Of a stretch of DNA of 38,435 bases, positions 13,220-21,991 are shown one piece after another. A model generated the notes under the pieces. The model ran no database searches. It was not told the origin of the DNA and worked only from the letters and a program-made list of their open reading frames with translations. How positions within the stretch are numbered: the first letter of the stretch is position 1; each line of letters starts with the position of its first letter. Made by a program: the position numbers and the translations under genes. Where the stretch lies: IMG/VR virus record IMGVR_UViG_3300037153_000036, positions 1-38,435 of that record; one strand, given 5' to 3'. The DNA is from a virus.

Positions 13220-15760
13220 ATGATGAAGGCACCGTTTAAGTCGATAGCGGAGGCTACGCATGAGGTTCGCGCGCTTACTCTTAGTGCTGGTCTTGCTTAT
13301 GATTGTGGACCCGGTGGAAATCCTAATAGCGATATCGCCTTGGTCGCTGAGGCTCCGGGTGAAAGGGAATGCCAGCAGAAGCAACCGCTCATTGGCCCAT
13401 CGGGACGCTTGCTATTCGATGTTCTAAGGAAGGACGGGATCACCCGCAACCATGTATACATCACTAACGTGGTCAAACGAAAGCTCGTGTCAGCAGCCGA
13501 TGCATACGAGTTGCCTGATGCATCTCGCAAAGCAACACTCACACGACAAGAGCTGGCCGCATGGAAGCACATCATTCACGAAGAACTCTCGCGTCTCCCG
13601 AACCTGCGATATCTGCTTCTGCTTGGTAACTATGCACTGGAGACCCTCACTTCGTTTCATGGCATCCTAAAGCATCGCGGATCAGTCCACGACATAGTCA
13701 TCGATGGCCGACCGATGAAAGCGATATGCACGATCAACAGTGCATACGCGATCCGTGAGCCGCGGATGGAGATCATTCATCGGATGGATTGTGCCAAGCT
13801 GCTCAAGGTCAAGGAGGGTAGGCTACATGCCCCGTCGATCACTTGTCACATCAACCCGACGGTATCGGATGCGTTGGACTATCTCCACAGCATCCGCGAA
13901 TGTGGAGTGCCAGTTGCACACGACATTGAGACGATGGCTGATGAAACAGCATGTGTGGGTTTTGCAGCATCCAACACTGAGGGCATGTGCATCAACTGGC
14001 GGTCCCAAGGAACCAACTACTACTCCGCTGCCGACGAACGGACGCTACGGCTCGCTATTCAAGAGACGGTCGGTGATCCGCGTGTTTCGCTTGTGGCACA
14101 GAACGGCCATTTTGATGCTTCGTGGTCCTGGTATAAGGACCGGATACGTGTTCACGCGTATTGGTTCGACACGATGCTTGCACACCATCTCCTTTACCCG
14201 TCCCTCAAACATGACTTGGGCTTTATCACCGCGCAATACACGGATTATCCTTACTACAAGGATGAACGTGAGGATTGGAAAGAGAAAGGCAATATCGATG
14301 ACTTCTGGCGTTACAACATCCACGACTGCTGCATCACACGTATAGCAGCAGAGGCTATGCTAGCGGAGCTACGTGAGCAGAAGCTAGACGACTTCTTCTT
14401 CAACCACGTGATGCGGTTGCAACCTGAACTAGTAGGGATGACAATAGGAGGGATACTCTGTGACACTGCCAGAAAGCAATTCATTAGCACTGAACTCGAA
14501 AGGAGTGTTGCAGAAGCAAGACTACTATGTCAGGCAACGGCTCGTATCGCAACTGGCATTAGCGATTACGAGTTCAATCCACGGTCTGTGCCGGGACTTG
14601 GCAAACTCTTCTTTGAAGACCTGCGATTGGTCGGACGAGGAACTAGCTGCGATCGAGAAAACCGCGACCGTATGCGAAAGCATCCACGGACAAGTGCAAG
14701 TGCTAGAGCATGTATCGAGGCCATTGATCGATACCTATCGGAAGCGAAGTTCTTCTCAACCTACGTCAACTCGACCATCGATGGAGACAACCGGTTCCGG
14801 TGTGAATACAGACAAACAGGAGTGAGCAGCGCGCCGGGTCGATTGAGCAGCAAGCAGACCGCTTGGGGAACCGGTCTCAACTTGCAGAACATCCCTGAGA
14901 ACGCGAAACAAATGTTCATTGCTGACCCTGGCTACGAGTTCTCTTACTTCGACATGAGCCAGATCGAGGCACGCATTGTTGCGTATCTCGCAAATATCAT
15001 CAAGTGGAAACACCAATTTGAACAAGCACGCTTGCATCCGGGATCATACGATGCACATTGTGCTCTAGCCGCTGAGATGTTTAAGGTGGACTATGAGCAC
15101 GTTCCACGACATGACCGCGACGCTGACGGAAGGCCAACGATCAGGTTCGTGGCCAAACGGTGCCGACACGGCCTCAATTATCGGATGGCTCCCGACAAAT
15201 TGGCAACGGTCACTGGACTATCTATCTCCGAAGCAGAAAAGGCTTATCGGCTCTACCATGCCGCAAGTCCAGAGATCACCGTGTGGTGGGATGATCTTGT
15301 TGAGTTGGTGCGGCGGGACCGTGCAATTACTACTTGCCTCGGACGACGATGGCTGCTACTAGAGCGGTTCGATCCAGCCGCTCTAGATAGCATCGTCGCG
15401 TTCGAGCCACAGTCGATAAACGGTGATCACACAGCCGCGGTCATCTACAAATCGCACAACGATCCGAGATGGCCTCGGGATGCTAGGGTCATACTGAATA
15501 TCCACGACGCACTCGTAGCCATGAACCGTCCTTCTGACGGTCCACTCGTTCGCGAAATCATGCGTGCCCATGCTGAGGCTCCGATCTGGATCAACAGCGT
15601 AGCCAATCGACTCAACGGTATCAACAAGCCTGAGCCGCTGATCGTGCCTGCCGAGTTCGGTGTCAGCCAACCGGATGAGCACGGTATCCACCGCTGGTCA
15701 ACCATCAAGAAGATCAAGCCCATTGCAACCGACAACGTAGCAGTGGAGTTGGCAGCATGA
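13220..15760 (+). CDS. DNA polymerase I (family A) with fused UDG-like N-terminal domain
   Basis: ATG 13220 has AAGGA eight bases upstream; 846 residues. Residues about 36-195 resemble a family-4 uracil-DNA glycosylase: AEAPG (43-47), IGPSGRLLFDVL, TNVVKRK (82-88), LLLLGNYAL, and TINSAY (171-176) at the place of the usual HPA loop. The Fe-S cysteines are missing and the loop His is Asn173. Next is a DnaQ-type 3'-5' exonuclease: D235/E237, D299 and Y365-x3-D369. The polymerase has motif A YFDMSQIEA (D578, E583), motif B R642-x3-K646-x7-Y654, and motif C NIHDAL (H762, D763). There is no 5' nuclease. This is the replicative polymerase. Residue 650 (His) replaces the Phe/Tyr equivalent to E. coli Pol I Phe762. 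Confidence 0.92.
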   Translation: MMKAPFKSIAEATHEVRALTLSAGLAYDCGPGGNPNSDIALVAEAPGERECQQKQPLIGPSGRLLFDVLRKDGITRNHVYITNVVKRKLVSAADAYELPDASRKATLTRQELAAWKHIIHEELSRLPNLRYLLLLGNYALETLTSFHGILKHRGSVHDIVIDGRPMKAICTINSAYAIREPRMEIIHRMDCAKLLKVKEGRLHAPSITCHINPTVSDALDYLHSIRECGVPVAHDIETMADETACVGFAASNTEGMCINWRSQGTNYYSAADERTLRLAIQETVGDPRVSLVAQNGHFDASWSWYKDRIRVHAYWFDTMLAHHLLYPSLKHDLGFITAQYTDYPYYKDEREDWKEKGNIDDFWRYNIHDCCITRIAAEAMLAELREQKLDDFFFNHVMRLQPELVGMTIGGILCDTARKQFISTELERSVAEARLLCQATARIATGISDYEFNPRSVPGLGKLFFEDLRLVGRGTSCDRENRDRMRKHPRTSASARACIEAIDRYLSEAKFFSTYVNSTIDGDNRFRCEYRQTGVSSAPGRLSSKQTAWGTGLNLQNIPENAKQMFIADPGYEFSYFDMSQIEARIVAYLANIIKWKHQFEQARLHPGSYDAHCALAAEMFKVDYEHVPRHDRDADGRPTIRFVAKRCRHGLNYRMAPDKLATVTGLSISEAEKAYRLYHAASPEITVWWDDLVELVRRDRAITTCLGRRWLLLERFDPAALDSIVAFEPQSINGDHTAAVIYKSHNDPRWPRDARVILNIHDALVAMNRPSDGPLVREIMRAHAEAPIWINSVANRLNGINKPEPLIVPAEFGVSQPDEHGIHRWSTIKKIKPIATDNVAVELAA

Positions 15761-17022
15761 ACTACTCCCGACTTGCACCTGCTGACACCTTCCTTGGCAA
15801 ATACATGGCTTACATGAGTCGCCAGGAGACAGCATACGTCTACGACTTCTGGTGTGCAATGTGGCTGATGTCCTGCGCATGTGGTAGGCGCATCTTTGTC
15901 GATAGGCCACGTGCACCTGTCTACATGAACCTATATGCCACCCTAGTAGGGGAGAGCGGTGTTGTCCGCAAGTCAACTGCCGTCAACACTGCGTCACGTA
16001 TTGCTCGAGAATTACTTGCAGACGACCCTATCATGGGGTTTTACGACGCGAAGATGTCGGCCGAGCGTCTGGATCAGGTTCTCAATGATAGGACAACCGA
16101 GCACCAGACAGCGCAAATGGTCATCGCCATTAGTGAACTTGCCGTATTCCTTGGAACTGAGCGCTACATGGCTAACATGCCCATACTGCTCACGGACTTG
16201 TATGATTGCCCCAACAAGCGTGATAGTGCTGGAACCTTCCTCCACGGTAAAGTAGACCAACGTGATGTATGGGTGTCGTTTCTCAGTGCGAGCACACCGA
16301 TATGGCTGCTCAAGGCGATCAACCCAAATGTGGTTGAGGGTGGCTTCACAAGTCGGTGCTTGTTCATTGTGAGCAGCAAACCAAAGAAGCGGATCGCGTG
16401 GCCAGACGTTGTGGCTACCGAAGAAGATGATCGAGCAGAACTATTGTCACTGTTGAAGGATGTCCGAACCAACGCTGAACGCTACGAGAACATAAAGATG
16501 ACGCCTCATGCATTGGCGCAGTTCTCGCGTTGGTATCGCAGTCGGACCCCACATGCAGACCCATTCCGGTCCACCTTCGATGCGCGGGAGGATGCTCACG
16601 TTTTGAGATGCGCTGCGTTCTTAGCCATCAACGATGGATCATGGGTCATCCAATCACATCATCTATCGCGATCGATCAATCTTATCAAGCAGGTGAAGGA
16701 AGATGCTGCTTCAATATTTGAAGGGACTGGTGGCAAGACCAAGTTCGCACTCGGCTTCGATGCGATCAGAAATGCACTCATCCTCTCAGGCGATGAGCCA
16801 GTGCTACGATCCCGGCTATTCATCCGCGTGCGTAACCGAATGGACAACATCGAGTTCGATGCACTACTTGGCGTTCTACATGAGTTGGATGCGATACAAC
16901 GCTTCGAGTATCGACACAATGGCGAGCGTGGACGACCAGCAGAATACATACGCGGAACGAAGCTGTTGCTTGCGCGCGGTCTCGGAGAGCAAGTGATGGA
17001 TCGGTTCGAGCAAGCGTCCTAA
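15757..17022 (+). CDS. DUF3987-like P-loop ATPase (putative primase-helicase partner)
   Basis: ATG 15757 overlaps the polymerase stop (ATGA). The 421-residue protein has an N-terminal helical region, a Walker A-type loop GESGVVRKST (65-74), an acidic strand MVIAISELAVFL in the Walker B position, LTDLYDCPNKRD, and FLSASTPIWL with GGFTSRCLFI, which are typical of DUF3987 proteins. These occur in phage and plasmid replication regions and are thought to be helicase-like ATPases of primase complexes. No TOPRIM or zinc primase domain is visible. It ends the plus-strand operon and shares stop-codon bases with the opposing virion operon. Confidence 0.75.
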   Translation: MNYSRLAPADTFLGKYMAYMSRQETAYVYDFWCAMWLMSCACGRRIFVDRPRAPVYMNLYATLVGESGVVRKSTAVNTASRIARELLADDPIMGFYDAKMSAERLDQVLNDRTTEHQTAQMVIAISELAVFLGTERYMANMPILLTDLYDCPNKRDSAGTFLHGKVDQRDVWVSFLSASTPIWLLKAINPNVVEGGFTSRCLFIVSSKPKKRIAWPDVVATEEDDRAELLSLLKDVRTNAERYENIKMTPHALAQFSRWYRSRTPHADPFRSTFDAREDAHVLRCAAFLAINDGSWVIQSHHLSRSINLIKQVKEDAASIFEGTGGKTKFALGFDAIRNALILSGDEPVLRSRLFIRVRNRMDNIEFDALLGVLHELDAIQRFEYRHNGERGRPAEYIRGTKLLLARGLGEQVMDRFEQAS

Positions 17023-17028
17023 CGCTTG
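17011..17028. terminator. Small palindrome at the convergent operon junction
   Basis: CAAGCG (17011-17016) and CGCTTG (17023-17028) form a six-base perfect stem. Its six-base loop (TCCTAA) holds both stop codons: TAA at 17020-17022 for the plus gene and TAG read from 17021-17019 for the minus gene. The symmetrical hairpin forms in either transcript, and the minus strand could also pair GAGC/GCTC outside it. It may help end both operons. The lack of a T-tract makes intrinsic termination uncertain. Confidence 0.5.
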
Positions 17029-20000
17029 AACTGCTCCGGCCCTTTAGTCCAGTCTACGCTACGAATGTCCACCGGAGCACCGACGATCTTACCAAGTGCA
17101 GTCTCCAGGTTGTTCACGTAACCACCAAGCATTTCATAGCGATCCTGTATCTTCGCAGCAAGTGCGTTCACCTGCTGACGTTTGACCTCAGCAGACAGCG
17201 GGCCACGACTGACATCTGATAGCTGCGATTTGAGGTCGTGTATCTGCGGCATTATCCGCTCGCCAATCAGTTGAGCGTAATTGCTGGTCACAGAATACAT
17301 CTGTCGCATCACCGGATCATCAGGGACCTTAGCAGTGTCACCGCTCGGCAGCAGCGGTAAACCACCAGCACGTGTCAACCCTGCCTTCTCCACATCTGAT
17401 GCCATACCTGCCGTTGCGCTGATCTTGGTCCACGACTTATCAAGGCTCTCCTCAAGTGGAGACTTCGTGGACTGTTTCAGCGTATCCCGCCAGACGATGT
17501 TGCCCCATGGTGACGTGTCCATAAGGTTCTGCTTAGCATCGGTCCATATACCGGCTACCCGATCAGCAAGGCCCTGACCAGCACGCTCGGTGAAGTTATG
17601 ATACATCGTGTAGGCATTACCAGCGATACCAAATAGACTACTCATCAATGCCTGAATAGTCCGACCATCGTCGTTCGATAGTGTGTTATCGTAAATACTC
17701 TCACCAGGATTAGGACGCGCCGGAACAATATCTGTTGCCAGCGTGTTCATTACTGGCTGGCCTTCGAGATATGAGTTAATCATTTCAGTCGCATCGGGGC
17801 GTAGTCGTTTACCGGTTAAGTTAGCAGCAAACTGCATCCCTGGTGGTGCTGCAACAGTGAAGCCAAGGAACTCGCCTGCTCCCTTCTCTGCTGCCAATCC
17901 AGTCGAGTTGCTGATATGATGCGAGAATATGTCACCAAGCATATCCAGCGTTCGGTTGAGTGTGCCTTCGTCAGCATGTGCATCCCATGCACCGATAGCT
18001 GTCGATATCATTTCGTGGATCATCGGATACAACGGACGCCAGCGTTGCGGCAGGCTGATTTCGGTGTGGTCCGCAGGATCAGTGCCAGGGCCATGATATA
18101 ACGTGACGTTAGCTTCACGCTGCTGCGTTGTAAGTCCTTCCTCCATATGCTTCACATGCTCAGGGCCGCTAATGATCGCAGACAGGTTAGACGCCAATGA
18201 TGGCAGCGCCAACGTCATGATCGTGCCTGTTGAGAACGCAATTGGGTTGTCACGGAACAGCTTGAACATACGTGCTGCATCTTGCATCGACACGTTGAAG
18301 TATGGAACGTTAGCAGCCAACCGCTGAGCGACACGACCTGCACCCGCAGTGCCTGGATCACCGATCAACTGCATAGTCTCATACGCCAGTCTGTTCGGCG
18401 ACAGTCGCGGATTGGCTTCGTTAAGACGGAAGTAGTATGACTGCGCACCGTTACTGATGGTCTCATGGATGTCGCGTATCAGTGAGCGTAGGTTGATGTA
18501 TGAGTGCGCAACAGTCGATGGGATCGGTATGCGCGTGCCAGGGATCGTTGTCCCACCCATAATACCGGGCACCTGCTCAGCCAACGGATTGCGTGCTTGG
18601 TATCGACTACCCCGCAACTCCGCGGTTTGCAGTTCTATACCACCCTGTGCACCCTGACCACCAATACCGAGAGCGCGTTGCTGCGCCAGTGTGCTGCGCT
18701 CGAAATACTGACTCATTCGCTGAGCAAGTGCATCGGTCCACGCATCACCCTTAATCGCTCGGATCGCTTGCGTTGCCGGATTAGCAGGTGTCATCAACGC
18801 GTCCCCAAACGACTTAGCAACACCTGCCGTTAGGTCAGCGCCCGTTGAGAATAGCACACCGAATGGTGTTGTCGGATCGAACCCTCGATACCCAGGCAAT
18901 CCAGCCCGCTGCAATGCTCGATCAATCAACCCACCATACGTGCCAACTGGTCTGTCCGGCCCCATCTGTAGTGTAGTGCGGATCAAGTTGATCGGTGCAA
19001 AGAACCGCTGACCAGTGACAGCAGCAAGAGGACCTGTGACACCAGACTGGTATATGCGTCGTGATGCATTCGCCGCGTTGTTGAACAAGTTCATCTGCGC
19101 TGGTGGACCTTGAATAGCCCGATACAGCGATGTGTTATCCACCAAGAACGTGCGCTTGCCTGACGCTGTGCGAATGCTCACTGCGCGTTGGCGATCGGCG
19201 TCCGCTGGTGTAGCGAAGTCAGGACCAAACTTCTCATTGATAACACGAGCTTCATTAGGATTGGCGCGCTGAAATTTGTCGGCTTGCAGCAATAGTGCAC
19301 GACGCCATTCGTTCGTAGCCATATCGCGATAGAGTGCGTCCTGATGCTGGATCAGCGCACTCCACGCAGTGGTCGGTATGTTCTGCACACCTGAGAACGG
19401 TGTCACATCCCGTTGCTCGAATATGTGCTGTATGCGTCCTTCCTCATCTACTGTCGGTATATAGTGTGGACGCTCCGCAGATACACGTGCGAAGTCATCA
19501 TTCGTTATATATCCGCGTTTAAGTGCGATCTCCAGGTTGCGTCTACCAATGGACCACGCTGTGTCCATAACGCCGCGAACCTCAGGGATGCGCTCTGCAA
19601 GCTGCACAGCCGCGCGCAATGTGTCACTACTCTCATCGTAGAAGTTGACACGGAAGTCGCGATCATTGCTTATCGGCTTACCTTCGCGAATAGCGCGATC
19701 AAATAGCGTCTTACGCGTATTCAATTCGTCCTTTGCCCACATGCCGATATTGGCCATCTGTTGATAGCCTTCTGGCAACGACTGTATCCTCTGCCCCCAC
19801 TCGGTGAGCGACGGCATCGTGTCACCTGTCACCACATCCACGCCAGTCCTGAACTGTGCGTGCATACGTCTAGACATGGATTGGTTATTGTTGACGGTGC
19901 CAAGCGCAGCCTGCAACTCACTAGCTGCATCTGGCGTGTCAGCGATCTGTCTATAGTATGAGTTGAGCAGTGCGTTCTTGTCCAACCAATACTGCGACAT

Positions 20001-20945
20001 CCGAGTGCCTAGTGAACGCGGCTCCAGTCCAGGCAACGGTGCCTCACCACGTGCAACCTCACCCATTGTGCCTGTGAGATTTGCGCCGGGCTGTGTAGCT
20101 AATCGATCAAGGTTCTGATTGAATGCATCTATTGCTGCCTGTTTGCCACCACGCAGCATGTCCGACGCAGCAACCAGACCGCGACCGCCGTATCTCAACG
20201 TTGCCCACGTAGCAGCGCCAACCGCAAGTGCACCGGCTAGTCCCTCACCGAATGACAGCTTACTCTCACCAGTCTGCTGCCCAAAGTCTGGTGCCGGTGC
20301 TGACCCTTGATCGAACGTGAATGGTGTCGGTGTCGTCCGTCCAGCATCGAGTTGCGGTTGCTCGAAGTTGAACGGTGTCGGTTGTCCTTCTTGCGTTGTC
20401 GTTCCTTGTGCCTCGGGACTGAGTGCAATCGATAGTCCTGCCATAGCCGGTGCTGCGATAGCCATTCCCTTAGTCGTCGGCACGATAGCATGTGCTGGAA
20501 TGCTCAATGCCTTCGGTAGACCGGACAATACACTACCAGGGATTGGTAGCATGACGCCACCAGCAGCTTGCGACGCCTCCTCAATAGTCTTCTCCTCAGG
20601 TGATGTTCCCGACATGTGCGGTATAATGTCACCAGCTAATCTGCTCGTATCTCGATAGCTCTCTAATGCTGTCTGTGCACCGGGCGCATCAGGAATGTTG
20701 GTCCCGAATGCGTAATTGCTTAGTCGTGGAATGATCGAACCAAGCCCACCATATATAGAAGTGAACAGCCCAGGAATGGCGGGTTTTACCGCGCCTTCTT
20801 CAGTCTTGCGTGCGGGCAATATTTGTGTAACAGCACCAACCGGTAGGTTGGTAAGTGCGAGCCCAAAGCCGCGCATCTTCGCGCGCTGGAACTCATTGTC
20901 CTCAGGCGATCCAGGCTCATACGGACTGTCTAAGAACTCACTCAT
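17019..20945 (-). CDS. Large internal virion / ejection protein with LPD38-like region
   Basis: 1308 residues, the largest gene in the window and last in the virion operon. Residues 1-230 are Pro/Gly/Thr-rich with hydrophobic patches, followed by a possible membrane-active segment (EGLAGALAVGAATWATL). The middle is largely helical. Around residue 885, NVPYFNVSMQDAARMFKLFRDNP followed by a hydrophobic stretch (MTLALPSLASNL) resembles the large-polyvalent-protein-associated domain LPD38, seen in many podovirus internal proteins. The last 100 residues are helical. No lysozyme or transglycosylase motif was found. By size, order and composition it probably is packaged in the capsid and ejected with the DNA, like T7 gp15/gp16. 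Confidence 0.7.
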   Translation of the reverse strand: MSEFLDSPYEPGSPEDNEFQRAKMRGFGLALTNLPVGAVTQILPARKTEEGAVKPAIPGLFTSIYGGLGSIIPRLSNYAFGTNIPDAPGAQTALESYRDTSRLAGDIIPHMSGTSPEEKTIEEASQAAGGVMLPIPGSVLSGLPKALSIPAHAIVPTTKGMAIAAPAMAGLSIALSPEAQGTTTQEGQPTPFNFEQPQLDAGRTTPTPFTFDQGSAPAPDFGQQTGESKLSFGEGLAGALAVGAATWATLRYGGRGLVAASDMLRGGKQAAIDAFNQNLDRLATQPGANLTGTMGEVARGEAPLPGLEPRSLGTRMSQYWLDKNALLNSYYRQIADTPDAASELQAALGTVNNNQSMSRRMHAQFRTGVDVVTGDTMPSLTEWGQRIQSLPEGYQQMANIGMWAKDELNTRKTLFDRAIREGKPISNDRDFRVNFYDESSDTLRAAVQLAERIPEVRGVMDTAWSIGRRNLEIALKRGYITNDDFARVSAERPHYIPTVDEEGRIQHIFEQRDVTPFSGVQNIPTTAWSALIQHQDALYRDMATNEWRRALLLQADKFQRANPNEARVINEKFGPDFATPADADRQRAVSIRTASGKRTFLVDNTSLYRAIQGPPAQMNLFNNAANASRRIYQSGVTGPLAAVTGQRFFAPINLIRTTLQMGPDRPVGTYGGLIDRALQRAGLPGYRGFDPTTPFGVLFSTGADLTAGVAKSFGDALMTPANPATQAIRAIKGDAWTDALAQRMSQYFERSTLAQQRALGIGGQGAQGGIELQTAELRGSRYQARNPLAEQVPGIMGGTTIPGTRIPIPSTVAHSYINLRSLIRDIHETISNGAQSYYFRLNEANPRLSPNRLAYETMQLIGDPGTAGAGRVAQRLAANVPYFNVSMQDAARMFKLFRDNPIAFSTGTIMTLALPSLASNLSAIISGPEHVKHMEEGLTTQQREANVTLYHGPGTDPADHTEISLPQRWRPLYPMIHEMISTAIGAWDAHADEGTLNRTLDMLGDIFSHHISNSTGLAAEKGAGEFLGFTVAAPPGMQFAANLTGKRLRPDATEMINSYLEGQPVMNTLATDIVPARPNPGESIYDNTLSNDDGRTIQALMSSLFGIAGNAYTMYHNFTERAGQGLADRVAGIWTDAKQNLMDTSPWGNIVWRDTLKQSTKSPLEESLDKSWTKISATAGMASDVEKAGLTRAGGLPLLPSGDTAKVPDDPVMRQMYSVTSNYAQLIGERIMPQIHDLKSQLSDVSRGPLSAEVKRQQVNALAAKIQDRYEMLGGYVNNLETALGKIVGAPVDIRSVDWTKGPEQFKR

Positions 20946-21982
20946 TAGTAGACCTGACCCGACCTACCCTTGATACCAATTGATCCATCAGCACGCTGTT
21001 CGAGCGGGATCACGTTGCCGTTCATACCAGCACGCACATCAGCAGCAGCTTTCTTATCGGCAGCATTTGGTGACTGCATAGCACGCTGCAACCATACACG
21101 AGCTTGTGCCTGATAAGCCTGTCCTGCCGATGTCGTTATGTCCATCGGACTACCGCTCACACCCTCTCGTTGGTTGGGCTGCATACCGGGTCCGACTTTA
21201 TTCGATGGCGGAGCGCTTGTCGTCCCTTCGTCACTCTGCGCCAGTGGTAGATTAGTTCTACTAGCTGGTGCTTCTGGACCAATGGTTGGCGGTCTATTCG
21301 GTGCAAACGTGCTCTGTCCTGATAGTGCACGCTGCAATATAGTATCAGTGTCCGCACGCTTGCCCCCGATACTTACCGTGCCCGGAGACTTACCCGTGTT
21401 CGGATCGATTGGTAACGGAACGCTGACCGACATTGTCGGCTGATTAGCAGCACCAGCGGCAGCAATGCGGCCAGCAGCACCGATGTTCGCTACCTGGATG
21501 GGCAGCGGTGTGGTCGGGCTCAGACTGACACCGGAAACACTACTCAGTTGCCTAATGTCTGGTGTAAATCCTGCTTCTACACCTGACTTCCCACCTGCTA
21601 ATGTCTTCTCCAGTATGCTTGCGACCTGCGCACGGTTCTGCAAACCAGCAATACCGGCAGCAGTATCGACAGGTGTATCAGGGAACAACTCTTGTCGTAG
21701 CGATGGCGATGACATAGCCAGTTCAAGTCCACCCGGCTCCTTCAATAAACCGGTCACACCTGATACACGGTTCTTCGCCATTTCAGCAGCCAACGTATCG
21801 CGTGCTATCTGTCGCTGTTGCTCCAACTCCTGCGTATACCCACTCTGTGCAGCACCACGCTGTGCCATGTAACCAGCAAGCAACTGGATGGCTCCTGGCG
21901 ATCCCTTCGCTGCTTCCTGCGCAAGTGGTGTCTCGATCTGGAACGGATCAAACGCTTGAGGACTGACGGCTGTATATGCCAT
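20945..21982 (-). CDS. Putative internal virion protein, 345 aa
   Basis: ATG at 21982. The 345-residue protein is rich in Gln, Ala, Pro and Ser, with helical N-terminal and C-terminal parts (ELEQQRQIARDTLAAEMAKN; VWLQRAMQSPNAADKKAAADVRAG) and a disordered middle. Its stop touches the start of the 1308-residue gene. Low complexity and position among ejection-type genes suggest an inner-core or scaffolding-like virion protein. No family was recognised. Confidence 0.6.
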   Translation of the reverse strand: MAYTAVSPQAFDPFQIETPLAQEAAKGSPGAIQLLAGYMAQRGAAQSGYTQELEQQRQIARDTLAAEMAKNRVSGVTGLLKEPGGLELAMSSPSLRQELFPDTPVDTAAGIAGLQNRAQVASILEKTLAGGKSGVEAGFTPDIRQLSSVSGVSLSPTTPLPIQVANIGAAGRIAAAGAANQPTMSVSVPLPIDPNTGKSPGTVSIGGKRADTDTILQRALSGQSTFAPNRPPTIGPEAPASRTNLPLAQSDEGTTSAPPSNKVGPGMQPNQREGVSGSPMDITTSAGQAYQAQARVWLQRAMQSPNAADKKAAADVRAGMNGNVIPLEQRADGSIGIKGRSGQVY

Positions 21983-21991
21983 CGTTAGCTC

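Noticed and set aside
13740-14345. 201-codon frame inside the polymerase gene
   Set aside because: Arg/Ser/Thr-rich shadow of the exonuclease domain; the polymerase frame carries all catalytic motifs here.
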